DNA of 64,000 nt from Cherax quadricarinatus. Lineage: Eukaryota; Arthropoda; Malacostraca; Decapoda; Parastacidae. The stretch lies in contig NC_091292.1 in assembly GCF_038502225.1 (NCBI RefSeq), positions 102,725,128 to 102,789,127 on the forward strand. The letters run 5' to 3'. Of this stretch, positions 1 through 9,713 are shown piece after piece. Each line of letters begins with the position of its first letter. The first letter of the stretch is position 1. The notes below the pieces were generated by a model. That model worked only from the letters and a program-made list of their open reading frames with translations, made no database searches and was not told the origin of the DNA. The translations under genes and the position numbers were made by a program.

Positions 1-666
1 GTTTCAGAGAGCAGAAGTGAAAAATATTAATCCTCAGAACTGCAGAAAAATCACATGATACAAAGGCACACTGCCAACAGTAATGAAGAAAAAACACATG
101 TGGAGCATTTACTGTGAAAACATTTTGCTCTATACAGAGCATTATGAGGCCAATACCTTGACAACTCTCTCATCACTCAATGTGATCTTGCCCAGCACCT
201 GTCTTTTCCTCACAGAAAAGCAACAAGCTTGATATGCAGCCAATTATTACAAAACTCTTTTCATTGTTATTTGCAAGCTCTTATTGCACCAAAATTTCAA
301 AATATATATACTGTACATTAAAACAGTTTAGAGTAAACAATTTTCATTGAAATATACTGTTTTGCACTGAAGATTTATATGTTTTGGAACAAGCTGTTAA
401 TCAGAAATATGAAGATACTCAGGCCAGTAATATTTTACCCCTATGCACTGCAACTTAAAATTATAAACTAGAGCCAGGCTGTGGGAACAGGGAAACCCTC
501 AAAACCCTTCAAAGGTATATCAAAAACATGCCCCACTAATAAGATACACCATGATCTCCTTTCTAAAAAATTACATGAAAATCAAGCAAATTATGACAAC
601 CTTAAATCTAATGCTGATATGGTGTTAGTCAAAATTATCACATTTTTCATAAAATGTTTTCCTTAC
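1..666. other. Intronic sequence (MTHFD1), no gene seen
   Basis: AT-rich sequence on the 3' side of MTHFD1 exon 4, presumably intron. Short open frames on the plus strand lack family resemblance and overlap the minus-strand exon. I see nothing else. Confidence 0.5.
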
Positions 667-803
667 CCATCAACATCTTTATCTGGGGAGACTGTATCCA
701 GCACTAAATCAGAATCTATATTCGTATCAGAGTCCAATGGCATTTGAACAATAATTCCATGGATGGTGTGATCACTGTTAAGCTTCTTCACTTCTTGAAC
801 AAG
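667..803 (-). CDS. MTHFD1: MTHFD1 coding exon 4 (KDVDG motif)
   Basis: Codes residues 84-128 plus two bases of Gly129, from [11 protein letters not shown] to SPDKDVDG. The acceptor is a TTTATTCAG tract at the high-coordinate side and the donor reads GG|GTAAGG. The exon carries the folate-site VQMPLD and DVDG motifs of the THF dehydrogenase/cyclohydrolase family. Confidence 0.88.
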
Positions 804-3800
804 CTGAATAAAGAAAAATAATCCTTAGATTTAAAAATATTCTGCAGACTAAATATGGTAATACAGGCTTCATCTGAGAGAATAACTGGATTAGTTAAGA
901 CTATCACCAAATTTGCTACTAGATTTTTTTTTTTTTTTTTTTAACACGCTGGCCGTTTCCCACTGAAGCAAGGTGACCCAAAAAAAGAAAAAAAAAAAAA
1001 AACATTTCATCATTCAACACTCACCATCATTCATACACAATCAATGTCTTTGCAGAGGCGAAAAGATACGACAGTTTAGACGTCACTCCAAGCAGCCAAT
1101 ATCCCAAACCCCTTCTTTAAAATGCAGGTATTGTACTTCCCACCTCCAGGATTCAAGTCCAGCTAACCAGTTTCCCTGAATCTCTTCACAAAATATTACC
1201 CTGTTCACACTCCAACAGCTAGAAATAGATCACTAAATTTGTGAGCTTAAAAAAATTGTTTAGTTAATTATAAAAATACATAAAATAAACTGATTACTGG
1301 AGGCAGTGGAAATGTCATTAAGGGCAATGTGTGGTGTAAATATTTTGCAGAGAATTTGGAATGTGGAAATTAGGAAGTGGTGTGGAGTTACTAAAAGTAT
1401 TAGTCAGAGGGCTAAAGTGGGGTTGTTGAGGTGGTTTGGTCATTTAGAAAGAATGGAACAAAGTAGAATGACTTGGAGAGCATATAAATCTGTAGGTAAA
1501 GGAAGGTGGGGTACGGGTCGTCCTCGAAAATGTTGGAGGGAGAGGATAAAGGAGGTTTTGTGGGCAAGGGGCTTGGACTTCCAGCAAGCATGCGTAAGCA
1601 TGTTAGATAGGAGTGAATGGAGACACATGGTATTTGGGACCTCACAAGCTGTTGGAATGTGAGCAGGATAATATTTTGTGAAGGGATTCAGGAAAACTGG
1701 TTAGCTGGACTCGAGTCCTGGAAATGGGAAGTACAATGCCCTCTGCAAAGACAGTAATTATATACGAGTGATGGTGAAAGTGTTGAATAATAATGAAAGT
1801 ATTTTTTTCTTTCTTTTTGGGTCACCCTGCCTCTGTGGGACATGGCCAATGTGTTAAGAAAATAAACACATAGTAGACTGCAGATTAAGATACGATCTTC
1901 CAGGACATTTTTGATATGCAATGCTTGCAAAATTGCAGAATATTTTTTGATCATGACTCCATGAGGTTCATTTGTGAAGTTCATACATAACAGTGCAACT
2001 TTCGAGAAAAATATTGAGTGATGTGGGACTGCACTACAGGAGCATTCCCTCCTTCCTTACCACTTCTTTAGAGGTCAATCCAGTCAGTATGGATGACAGT
2101 GTAATTATTTATCAACTGATTTCAGTATCATTTTATTTTTGATGTCACATTTTACATGAACATCAAGAACCTTGCATTCAAGGTTCTCTTCACTCTTCAT
2201 AATTCTCATACTCATCCAGAAACTTTGTTGGATGTGAATATATATATAAAACCGATTTTTACCACTAAATACAACATCTTTAATACAATCATTGGATTGT
2301 GGAATTATTAGGTCGGTCAAGCGTAACTATACATGAAGTGATGCGGAAACTTGTTGCAGTAATGGATGCTGACTCAGATCTTGCAGTACCACCTTCTGGC
2401 ACAAATTTAACATTGCAGATGCCATCAGCTATGTCAAAACTGCATGGAACGAAGTGCCATAATCAACATTAAATGCAGACTGGGGAAAGATGTGGCTTAG
2501 TGTGACAAATACTTTCACAGGTTTTTTCCCTCACTTGAGAGCCAGGTGTAGAAACTGTTCAGGTGGCAAGGATATTGACAGGTGAGGAGTTTGAAGATAC
2601 GTAGGATGCGAGTGAGCTCACAACCTTCCACCTCAGCTAATAACTCTCAACCTTCCACCTCAGCTAGCAACCCATAACCTTCCACCTCAGAAAACAACCC
2701 ACAACCTTCCACCTCAGCAAATAACCCACAACCTTCCACCTCAGCAAACAACCCACAACCTTCCACCTCAGCAAACCACCCACAACCTTCCACCTCGGAT
2801 AACAACCCACAACCTTCCACCTCGGATAACAACCCAAAATCTTCCACCTCAGCAAACCCACAACCTTCCACCTCAGCAAACCCACAACCTTCCACCTCAG
2901 CAAACCCACAACCTTCCACCTCAGCAAACCCACAACCTTCCACCTCAGCAAACAACCCACAACTTTCCACCTCAGCAAACAACCAACATTTCACCTCGGC
3001 TAACAACCCACAACCTTCCACCTCGGCTAACAACCAACAACATTACACCTCAGCTAACACCCCACAACCTTCCATCTTAGCTAACAACCCACAATGTTCC
3101 ACTTAGGCTAACGATCACAATCGGTTGCCATTTTTGGGTGTCCTATAAATTTAACTTTTTCCACAATTTTTTTTTAGACATTATTTTCAGGAACGTAATT
3201 ATCGTCTTAATCAAATGTCAACTGTATACATGTATATAATAAATCAAAATAACAATTACAGTAAAGCCTCCTGTAACTTGGGGAACGTGTTCCTGAAAAA
3301 TCAGTACCTTTTTAAAAATAATAGCTTCAGATGAAGTGGAAAAACATGTGGAAAAAAATAGGGTTATGTTACAGACACCACCAAATATCCTAACCAAAAT
3401 TATGCTTAGAATTAGCTGTAATGCCCATAACCAATACCATTATTCAAAACTCTGGATTATTCATAATCTAAGAAGTCTAAGGAAAGATTATTTCCCCAGG
3501 ACCTCATACTACAACTATTCTGCTGGTTACTCACATGCGATTTAACAACTTCATATTTTCACCTCAGGACTCCTCTCTCCAACCCTTGTATATACCCTTG
3601 TTTTGTTAGTCTCTGTACGAATTGATGAAGCTCCATATGGACAAAGTGTCTCCATATGTAAAATGCCACAACCAGCACACAGTATTTACATACTGTCAAT
3701 ACATTCTACCACTGTATTACCTAAAAATGCTGTGTGCGTGGAAGATACTCGAGGGGCCTTGTCCCAAATCTGCTCACTCTCATAATATATTTGAGTGTGA

Positions 3801-6800
3801 GATATGGCAGCATAAGATAGACCCAGTGAACAGAAGGGGGCACCATGGGCACAATAAAAGAAGTGTCAACATCTATGGGCCTCTTCTATTTAATCTGCTA
3901 CCAGCAGTTGTTGGCTGTAATGAATACATGGAACAGCAGGCCGCTAACAGCAGCAGCCTGACAAACCAGCCAATTACCAGGGAGGCCTGGTCCCTAGCCA
4001 AGCTGCAAGAGTAGGAAAACTCAAATCCAAACACAGGAAAATCATAGGCCCTACTGGGATGAAGTGGATGGCTGTGGTTCTTGTGTTGATGTGCATACAG
4101 AACTTCCAGCATATGAATGCACATCTCAATATATCTCTGGTCTGATGAATGCATCTCTGGTCTGTTTTATCCTGCAGTACTTTATACTGATAAGGATGCC
4201 AATGGGTGCTCCAAAATCCATTTCAGATCAATACCCTTATTATGCACAGACTGTTTTCTTCTTGTGGCCCAGTGGCTAAAGCTCCCGCTTCACACACGGA
4301 GGGCCTGCGTTCGATTCCCAGCGGGTGGAAACATTTCGACACGTTTCCTTACACCTGTTGTCCTGTTCGCCTAGCAGCAAATAGGTACCTGGGTGTTAGT
4401 CGACTGGTGTGGGTCGCATCCTGGGAACAAGATTAAGGACCCCAATGAAAATAAGTTAGACAGTCCTCGATGACGCACTGACTTTCTTGGGTTATCCTGG
4501 GTGGCTAACCCTCCGGGGTTAAAAATCCAAACGAAATCTTATCTCTTATCTTATCTCATTGTGGGATTTCTGGCAAAAAGGGCAACAGTCTGCATATCTA
4601 AAATTTCCACTGTCTTCAATATTGTTAGAGCTTGATGCTTATTCTTGGTACTGCCAACATCACCAGTATTATTCTTTGGTGCTGTAGTTAATATGAAGAG
4701 CCTGACAGGGTGGCAAAAATATCCAAAATTGTCTGATAAACATTAAGTAAAGCAAGTGGCATTCTCAGAAGACAACTGCAGGTGATGCAGGCGAGGTAAA
4801 GAGCACGGTTTCTTAGTCTACCAAAGATTTTGCATGTAACTTTCTACACTGACAGTACGTGTTATCAAAGAGCACGGTTTCTTAGTCTACCAAAGATTTT
4901 GCATGTAACTTTCTACACTGACAGTACGTGTTATCAAAGCTTCAAGTACTATGAAAAAATCATACATTATTTTCAATAGCATTTACAAATACTTTATAGA
5001 GTCACTGTAAAGAAGGGTTTGCTTATACATTAAATTCTGAAGCTGTATTCTACCATAAAATGGTATTTTGCTGCTTCAGTAAATCTTACAACAGAACATA
5101 ATCCACATTACAAAATGCATGCATGCTAAACATTCATGTCAATAATAAGAGGAAGCACAATTATTATTTAATGGCAGAATTACTGCATACAACTAATAAT
5201 TATTACATTCAAGGGGAAGTACTAAACCTTTTGGGGTCATAAGGTACCTGGGGTGAGAGACAATCAGGCTCTATTCAACAAAGAGGAAGGGTAGCTCTAA
5301 TTCCTACAATAAAGGGTCCTTCACCCCCTGTAAAGGGTGTAGGGAACAAAAATCATGGCATCTTAAATGGCAGTTTTCTAGTGGCACAGCCAGTTAAATT
5401 TCAGTACGATCTTACCTGTGACTGCGTTATAGTTCGGGGAAATTTTATGTGCTGCGCTTTAATTCCTATTTCTTCAGCAGCCTTGACTTTCATCCGAATG
5501 TAGACATTGCTATCTTCCCGGCCACCAACCTGCAACAATGTAGTGAACTGCATAACTATGGGCTTTTCTATATAAAGAAACAAAATAAAACTATGTAGTC
5601 ATGGAAAATAAACTTTACTTGGCATTTTAGTGATTTATGTTTTATATTAAACTTTAGTACATATAGCATTAATTTTTAAAACAGAACTCATGACTAAAGA
5701 TATGACAAAAATAAATGAATCCTAACAAACATATACCATCATAATTGGCTTTGCTGAAGTTAAATTATAGTCACCATTGTTTGCCTCATTAAATGAAAGA
5801 AAAATATAAAACACATTTAGTTTTTAAACATCTAGATGCACTGTGATTAGCAATTTTTTTTCCATATCCCACTGAGGCAGGGTGGCCCAAAACGAAAAAC
5901 AAGAGTCTCTCTTTTTAACTTTAGTACAGCCTCTCCTCACTTAGCGACGTACTCGTTTACTGACACCTCGGACTTACGACGGGATCTTTGACCAGTGTGC
6001 ATACCTAAATAATGTATATTAGAGCTGACTTCCTCTACTCTGTTTATTACAATATACAGTTCACTACTGTATAAACATTCAAAAATATACCAGAAATGTT
6101 ATAAATGGTGCAAAAGTGACATAAAAACAATATCAAAGATGGTTGACACAAACCCGCTACCATTATAGTATGCTCCTCACTTAGCGACAAATTAATTTAA
6201 TGACGTGGTCTTAGGAACGGAACTCTGTCATTAAGCAAGGAGAGGCTGTAATGTATAGAGGAAAAGGGGTTACTAGCCCCTTGCTCCTGGCATGTTAGTC
6301 GTCTCTTACAACAAGCATGGCTTACGGAGGAAGAATTCTGTCCCACTTCCCCATGGAGAGATTTATAAATATACTTCTTAAAATATACAAACCTGCACAA
6401 TTGCCAAGCCAGGAGCAAAATTCTTAAATTCTCTCTTGAGATCCTCAACATCCTGTTTCAGTTTATTGTGGACATCTCTGTGGAAGGTAAGCAGTTCAAC
6501 TGATACAAACATCTGGCATACAAGTGAAGTATATACACTTAAAAGAACACTATTCCTAGAAAAAGTCATAAAAATTTGTACTTTTGTGTACATATATACA
6601 TTATCTACAGTATATCACAAGACTCTCCAGAAACAGTAAGGTTGCTGAGGATTCTTCGTCAGTGGCACTTGAAAATAATTCGAAAAATGTAAGGATTATT
6701 TTCCCACATTACTACACAGTCCTGAGCAGCCTTTAAAATCTGACTTTGCTATTTTTGGACCATGCCCTGCAGCTCAGTCCATGACCAGCTTAAATACAAT

Positions 6801-6941
6801 TTAATTGTACAGTAGTTTTATATACTGTACTGTAATACCCTCTGTATAGAGAAATTTTGAATTCTTGTAACATTAACCAAGTCTACTTACTGGGCCACTT
6901 TTTTCCCAGACAAGACAGTAGCTTGAGTATCTTCAGCCATC
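667..6941 (-). CDS. MTHFD1: Cytosolic C-1-tetrahydrofolate synthase, N-terminal exons (partial gene)
   Basis: Predicted enzyme of one-carbon folate metabolism; the dehydrogenase/cyclohydrolase domain interconverts methylene-, methenyl- and formyl-THF in the cytosol. I assembled four coding exons on the minus strand: 6891-6940 (codons 1-16 plus two bases), 6393-6477, 5416-5529 and 667-803. All have GT donors and AG acceptors, and the reading phases agree throughout, giving 128 residues plus a split Gly codon. The N-terminus ([17 protein letters not shown]) has no transit peptide, which favours MTHFD1 over MTHFD2 or MTHFD1L. The family's YxxxK (Tyr55, Lys59), VQxPLD (Gln103) and KDVDG (Asp128) motifs are present; from memory they sit exactly three residues after human Tyr52, Lys56, Gln100 and Asp125. 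The rest of the D/C domain and the formyl-THF synthetase domain would lie left of position 1 and are not seen. A noncoding 5' exon is implied by an acceptor right before the ATG. Confidence 0.88.
924..1222 (-). mobile_element. RTE-like LINE, 3'-end fragment
   Basis: Begins with a poly-T run, which is the poly-A tail on the minus strand, followed by the family's 3' signature (AACACGCTGGCCGTTTCCCACTG...GGTGACCC). It ends at sequence resembling the CTCACACTCCAACAGC stretch of the longer copy at 42.3 kb. It is old and diverged and lies in the MTHFD1 intron. Confidence 0.75.
1296..1865 (+). mobile_element. RTE-like LINE, C-terminal coding and 3' UTR fragment
   Basis: Encodes about 119 residues (1306-1662) matching the C-terminus of the 42-44 kb copy: [49 protein letters not shown]. 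The 3' UTR follows with GGGTCACCCTGCCTC...GGCCAATGTGTTAAG. It is a 5'-truncated copy. Together with the minus-strand fragment to its left it makes a head-to-head pair of the same family. Confidence 0.85.
2125..2530 (+). pseudogene. Decayed Tigger/jerky-type (pogo) transposase relic
   Basis: Successive frames on the plus strand show recognisable pieces of a DDE_1 transposase: [20 protein letters not shown] (compare LLVLDNAPAHP), then [20 protein letters not shown] (compare FLPPNTTxLLQPMDQ), then [16 protein letters not shown], then [20 protein letters not shown] and [11 protein letters not shown]. At least three frame changes and stops separate them. The catalytic Asp positions are partly lost: LDN has become LHN, while the Asp of MDQ survives as LDC. 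It is more decayed than, and of a different subfamily from, the intact Tigger at 57.7-60.1 kb. Confidence 0.7.
2617..3113. repeat. 24/27-bp minisatellite with frame-preserving units
   Basis: About 18 tandem units of CAACCTTCCACCTCAGCAAACAACCCA (27 bp) or a 24-bp version lacking one AAC codon. In one plus-strand frame they read (Q)PSTSANNP repeats, open from 2678 to the TAG at 3104. An ATG at 2606 lies in the same frame but is cut off by a single TAA at 2675. The minus strand is also open in two frames, a by-product of the repeat. I do not call a gene. Confidence 0.9.
3114..3620. other. Unassigned intronic stretch
   Basis: AT-rich. A short plus-strand open frame (3336-3545) has no recognisable similarity. 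No repeat or gene identified. Confidence 0.4.
3622..4014 (+). mobile_element. Diverged CR1-group LINE, C-terminal fragment
   Basis: A 130-residue open frame aligns in blocks with the C-terminus of the intact LINE ORF2 at 33762-36872: [14 protein letters not shown] (compare YTWKILEGLVPNLH), [14 protein letters not shown] (compare SVRGPRLFNCLP), [18 protein letters not shown] (compare AASSNSLVDQALIHQEAWS). It is a remnant of a related but older subfamily and is truncated at both ends. Confidence 0.65.
4264..4556 (+). mobile_element. tRNA-headed SINE
   Basis: The head is tRNA-like, with an A-box region GTGGCCCAGTGGCTAAAGC and a B box GTTCGATTCCC, 45 bp apart in tRNA-like arrangement. The body has GTACCTGGGTGTTAGTCGAC, TAAGGACCCCAATG and GACGCACTGACTTTCTTGGG, and the end is (TCTTA)n. 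The same family recurs inverted at 52803-53063 and, partly, at 41093-41262. It is not a functional tRNA gene, because the body follows directly after the head and no acceptor-stem partner is present. Confidence 0.8.
4798..4935. repeat. 69-bp exact tandem duplication
   Basis: Two adjacent copies of a 69-bp block starting AAAGAGCACGGTTTC, without visible differences, inside the MTHFD1 intron between exons 3 and 4. Confidence 0.95.
5200..5345 (-). mobile_element. Old SINE fragment related to the 40.4-kb insertion
   Basis: Shares the layout of the 166-bp element at 40405-40570: CAAGGGGAAGTACTAAACC, GGTACCTGGGGTG, CAATCAGGCT and a CCTTCACC...AAGGG end. It is clearly diverged and sits close to the donor side of MTHFD1 exon 3. 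Confidence 0.5.
5416..5529 (-). CDS. MTHFD1: MTHFD1 coding exon 3 (YxxxK catalytic motif)
   Basis: 114 bp, 38 codons in phase 0, residues 46-83. It includes [20 protein letters not shown], which closely matches the catalytic Tyr/Lys segment of the family. The acceptor is TTGTTGCAG and the donor CAG|GTAAGATC. Confidence 0.9.
5852..6365 (-). mobile_element. SINE with RTE-like tail, split by a MITE
   Basis: The minus strand reads GAATTCTTCCTCCGTAAGCCATG, GTAAGAGACGACTAACATGCC and GGGGCTAGTAACCCC, then is interrupted at a TA. It resumes with AAGTTAAAAAGAG, TTTGGGCCACCCTGCCTCAG and TGGGATATGG. The plus-strand copy at 48135-48345 has the same order without interruption. The last part matches the 3' end of the RTE-like LINE in this window, the usual sign that a SINE borrows a LINE's tail. 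Confidence 0.75.
5937..6248. mobile_element. 312-bp TA-flanked MITE (Tc1/mariner-pogo type)
   Basis: Flanked by TA on both sides (5935-5936 and 6249-6250). The left end reads CAGCCTCTCCTCACTTAGC and the right end GCAAGGAGAGGCTG, which are imperfect inverted repeats. There are extra internal copies of CTCACTTAGCGAC, and no coding capacity. A truncated relative lies at 48690-48931. Confidence 0.8.
6393..6477 (-). CDS. MTHFD1: MTHFD1 coding exon 2
   Basis: 85 bp completing Gln17 through Gln45 ([17 protein letters not shown]... APGLAIVQ). The acceptor is TTACCTTCCACAG and the donor CAG|GTTTGT. The APGLAIVQ strand aligns with the family's PxLAILQVG segment, which exon 3 continues with VGGRED. Confidence 0.87.
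6478..6890. other. MTHFD1 intron between first and second coding exons
   Basis: AT-rich intron sequence bounded by a GTAAGT donor (6890 side) and a TTACCTTCCACAG acceptor (6478 side). No other element seen. Confidence 0.6.
6891..6941 (-). CDS. MTHFD1: MTHFD1 first coding exon
   Basis: The ATG is at 6938-6940, only one base after a strong acceptor (TTGTTCTTTCAG|G), so an upstream noncoding exon is expected. The exon encodes [16 protein letters not shown] and two bases of the next codon, with donor CA|GTAAGT. The LSGKKVAQ segment fits the LNGKEISAQ start of the family. Confidence 0.82.
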
Positions 6942-7667
6942 CTGAAAGAACAATCAGGAAATTGAAATGTTAAGTGTTTATTCTGAATCAGCATAGAAAA
7001 TAGTGCACTTGGTGTGATATTAATGAATTTTGAAAATACGGCCAAAACTGGTGAAAAATGCTGAACTATGTACATGTATGTAGTTCAGAGACTTTTTGGG
7101 GTGAAAAAGCTTTTTCTCTCAAAATGGAAAACAGTCATGAACATACTCTTTGTTGGATCAATTGCTCCACACAAACATGAAAAAATCTGGTATATACATC
7201 TGTCGTGGAAGTTACGAGAGTTTTCATAAGATAAATGAGCCGTAAAAGGCACCTCAGAAAGAGAAGAATCAGAGAAAACAGCCTTGTATCATGCCAAAAT
7301 GTTCTCATTCTATGTTTTTAAGTATATATTCTGAAGTAGCATCAAAAGTAGTTCATATGGAGTGATTTTTTTTTGGGGTAATGTCCAGCTATTTTTCATA
7401 ACTTATGGTTATTTTTAGTTATTTCTCATAATTGGTCAATTTCAATTATTTTTGATAACTTTTTTTTTTAATTTTTAGGTATTTTTCATGATTTTATTTT
7501 CCATAATGAATAGTCTTAATAAATATATTAGTTTCCTGCATTAGGAATTACCTGGAAATTAATTTATACGGGAGCAACTAATATACACCATCAGCCAAAT
7601 AGTTACTGTCAGCTACACTGTTAAGAAATGATGTCAATGATGAGTTAAACATCAGCTGTAGAGTTAA
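6942..7667. other. Intron upstream of the MTHFD1 ATG, unassigned
   Basis: AT-rich with several T-rich runs (7370-7500). No gene or recognisable mobile element. Confidence 0.45.
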
Positions 7668-8268
7668 ACACCGTCAGCCGCACAGCCGGCAGGCACCGTC
7701 AGCCGCACAGCCGGCAGGCACCATCAGCCGCACAGCCGGCAGGCACCGTCAGCCACACAGCCGGCAGGCACCGTCAGCCGCACAGCCGGCAGGCACCGTC
7801 AGCCGCACAGCCGGCAGGCACCATCAGCCGCACAGCCGGCAGGCACCATCAGCCGCACAGCCGGCAGGCACCATCAGCCGCACAGCCGGCAGGCACCATC
7901 AGCCGCACAGCCGGCAGGTACCAGCAGCCGCACAGCCGGCAGGCACCGTCAGCCGCACAGCCGGCAGGCACTGGCAGCCGCACAGCCGGCAGGCACCGTC
8001 AGCCGCACAGCCGGCAGGCACCGTCAGCCGCACAGCCGGCAGGCACCGTCAGCCGCACAGCTGACAGGCACCATCAGTCACACAGCTGACAGGCACAGTC
8101 ACGCACAGCTGACAGGCACCATCAGTCACACAGCTGACAGGCACAGTCACGCACAGCTGACAGGCACAGTCAGCCGCACAGCTGACAGGCACAGTCACGC
8201 ACAGCTGACAGGCACAGTCAGCCGCACAGCTGACAGGCACAGTCACGCACAGCTGACAGGCACCATCA
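7668..8268. repeat. 25-bp minisatellite (CACCGTCAGCCGCACAGCCGG)
   Basis: The first part (7668-8045) is about 15 copies of a 25-bp unit with an ACC A/G TC alternation. The second part (8046-8268) has shorter variant units with CAGCTGACAGG instead of CAGCCGGCAGG. Degenerate GTCAGCC motifs continue to about 8620. The open frame across it (8049-8246, minus) is a repeat artefact. If the proposed first exon is right, the array lies in MTHFD1 intron 1. Confidence 0.95.
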
Positions 8269-8644
8269 AGTAAAGTAAGTTATTAAGGTACAATTTGTGT
8301 GATTATAAATGTGTTACATAACAACGTGTAAATTAACTAGGTGACTGGCACAGTTAATAAACATTATCAGCCAGTAACAGACACCATCAGTGTTAACACT
8401 GTCAGCCAGCTAACAGACGTCGTCACTCACAGTTAATGTCAGCTAGTACCCGATGCCGTCAGCCACTTAACAGAGGCCGTCAGTTACAGATTTAAATACT
8501 GTCAGCCAGTTAACGTCGTCAGCCTGCTTACAGGCGTCGTCAGTCTGTCAAGACACCGTCAGCCTGTTAACACACCAGTCAGCCACAAAACAGTTAACAA
8601 CGTCAGCTAGTCCCATGACAAGAGTTAACACTAACTACCTTTAC

Positions 8645-8757
8645 CTTAACACCAGAACTTTATCTCAGAGATGCAGACTGTCTGTGAGAGCAGTTACTAA
8701 GGGCTGCTGGGCTGACGGCTGCTGGGCTGACGGCTGCTGCTGACGGCTGCTGTTGTT
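8645..8757 (-). promoter_or_regulatory. Candidate noncoding first exon and TATA promoter of MTHFD1
   Basis: On the minus strand a TATATA-like stretch lies at about 8785-8791. About 30 bases downstream begins a CAGCAGCC-rich stretch, which ends in a good donor (TTAAG|GTAAAGG, exon end 8645). It would supply the noncoding exon that the acceptor just before the MTHFD1 ATG requires. The start site is inferred and no transcript evidence exists here. The exon contains three imperfect copies of a GCTGCTGGGCTGACG-type unit. Confidence 0.35.
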
Positions 8758-8845
8758 CCCACAACTGGTCACCGGGTACTCCACATATATACATTAATCT
8801 GACTATTTCCGCAGAGTTAATCTTATTGATTAAAACACTTCAATA

Positions 8846-9379
8846 TACCAATTTCAATTTGAGTTTCTAGGCCTATATGTGATATATAAGATGATGTATA
8901 TGTGTGTATTACAAATATAATAATATTTAAATGTCGTCTACAAACTTATTGATAGTTGCCATTTGTGGCATTATTGTAACTAAAATATATGGAGCTGTTT
9001 TCGTCAGCTACATTTGTGTAAGAAAAAAAGCAATAGAAATTTTACAAGCTGAAATAAATTGTATATGAGAGAATGGTTGAAGTTAGATGAAGTATAATGA
9101 AGTTGGTAGATGTGGCAGACTGGTTCATGACCTTGAACAAGGTCTACATTTTTTTGCACTGTTCTCTACATTATCTCCCTTCAACACTATCATGTCATCT
9201 CAACATTTCAGAATTATTAACTCTATCATAACCCAAAATTGGCTTTCTGGTTACTGTATATTCAGTGATTTAAAATACTGAATGTTAGTGGACCTCAGAA
9301 TGTGGGTAGCCTTCTGTCACATACCCAACATACCCAGCGTTGGATTTTCAACGCATTAAGTCGTAAAACTTAACCATAT
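8846..9379. other. Unassigned stretch
   Basis: AT-rich with a short plus-strand open frame at 9087-9281 that resembles nothing I know. It would be upstream flank of MTHFD1. Confidence 0.4.
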
Positions 9380-9447
9380 GTTAAATTTAGCTAAGATGGG
9401 GAATGATTATTATGTTAAATTTAGATAAGATGGGGAATGATTATTAT
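9380..9447. repeat. 34-bp direct tandem duplication
   Basis: Two adjacent copies of TTAAATTTAGMTAAGATGGGG..., differing at one base. Confidence 0.9.
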
Positions 9448-9713
9448 GTTTCCTGGTGAGCACTAATCCCTTCGGGAAGATGAAATCCTTTTAGATATGA
9501 TTATATACATTGTGAACACTCTCATCTATTTTGAATAACTGATTTCCTTCAGTTATTCAAAATACCCAGAACGTACTACATGCAAGTGGCTGCTCTTCCA
9601 GCAACAGTGTATATCATTCATAAACCTTGGGCCAGGAGCTTTGAATCAACCCTTGTAACCACATATAGGAAATATTTTGGCGTACTTTATATAACCAGAG
9701 CCGGACTAAGATT

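Noticed and set aside
2647..3033. 128-residue minus-strand frame of [13 protein letters not shown] repeats
   Set aside because: Two minus-strand frames and one plus-strand frame are open at once, as expected from a repeat with unit length divisible by three. No start context, domain or flanking gene signal.
4264..4335. tRNA gene (CAC-type anticodon region, A and B boxes)
   Set aside because: The acceptor stem does not close and the SINE body follows at once. The same body occurs in other copies, so this is a SINE head.
8049..8246. Cys-rich repeat frame in the 25-bp minisatellite
   Set aside because: Pure consequence of the repeat; units of changing length break the frame on both sides.
7668..8268. 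CRISPR-like regular array
   Set aside because: Units are contiguous without unique spacers and the genome is eukaryotic; this is a minisatellite.
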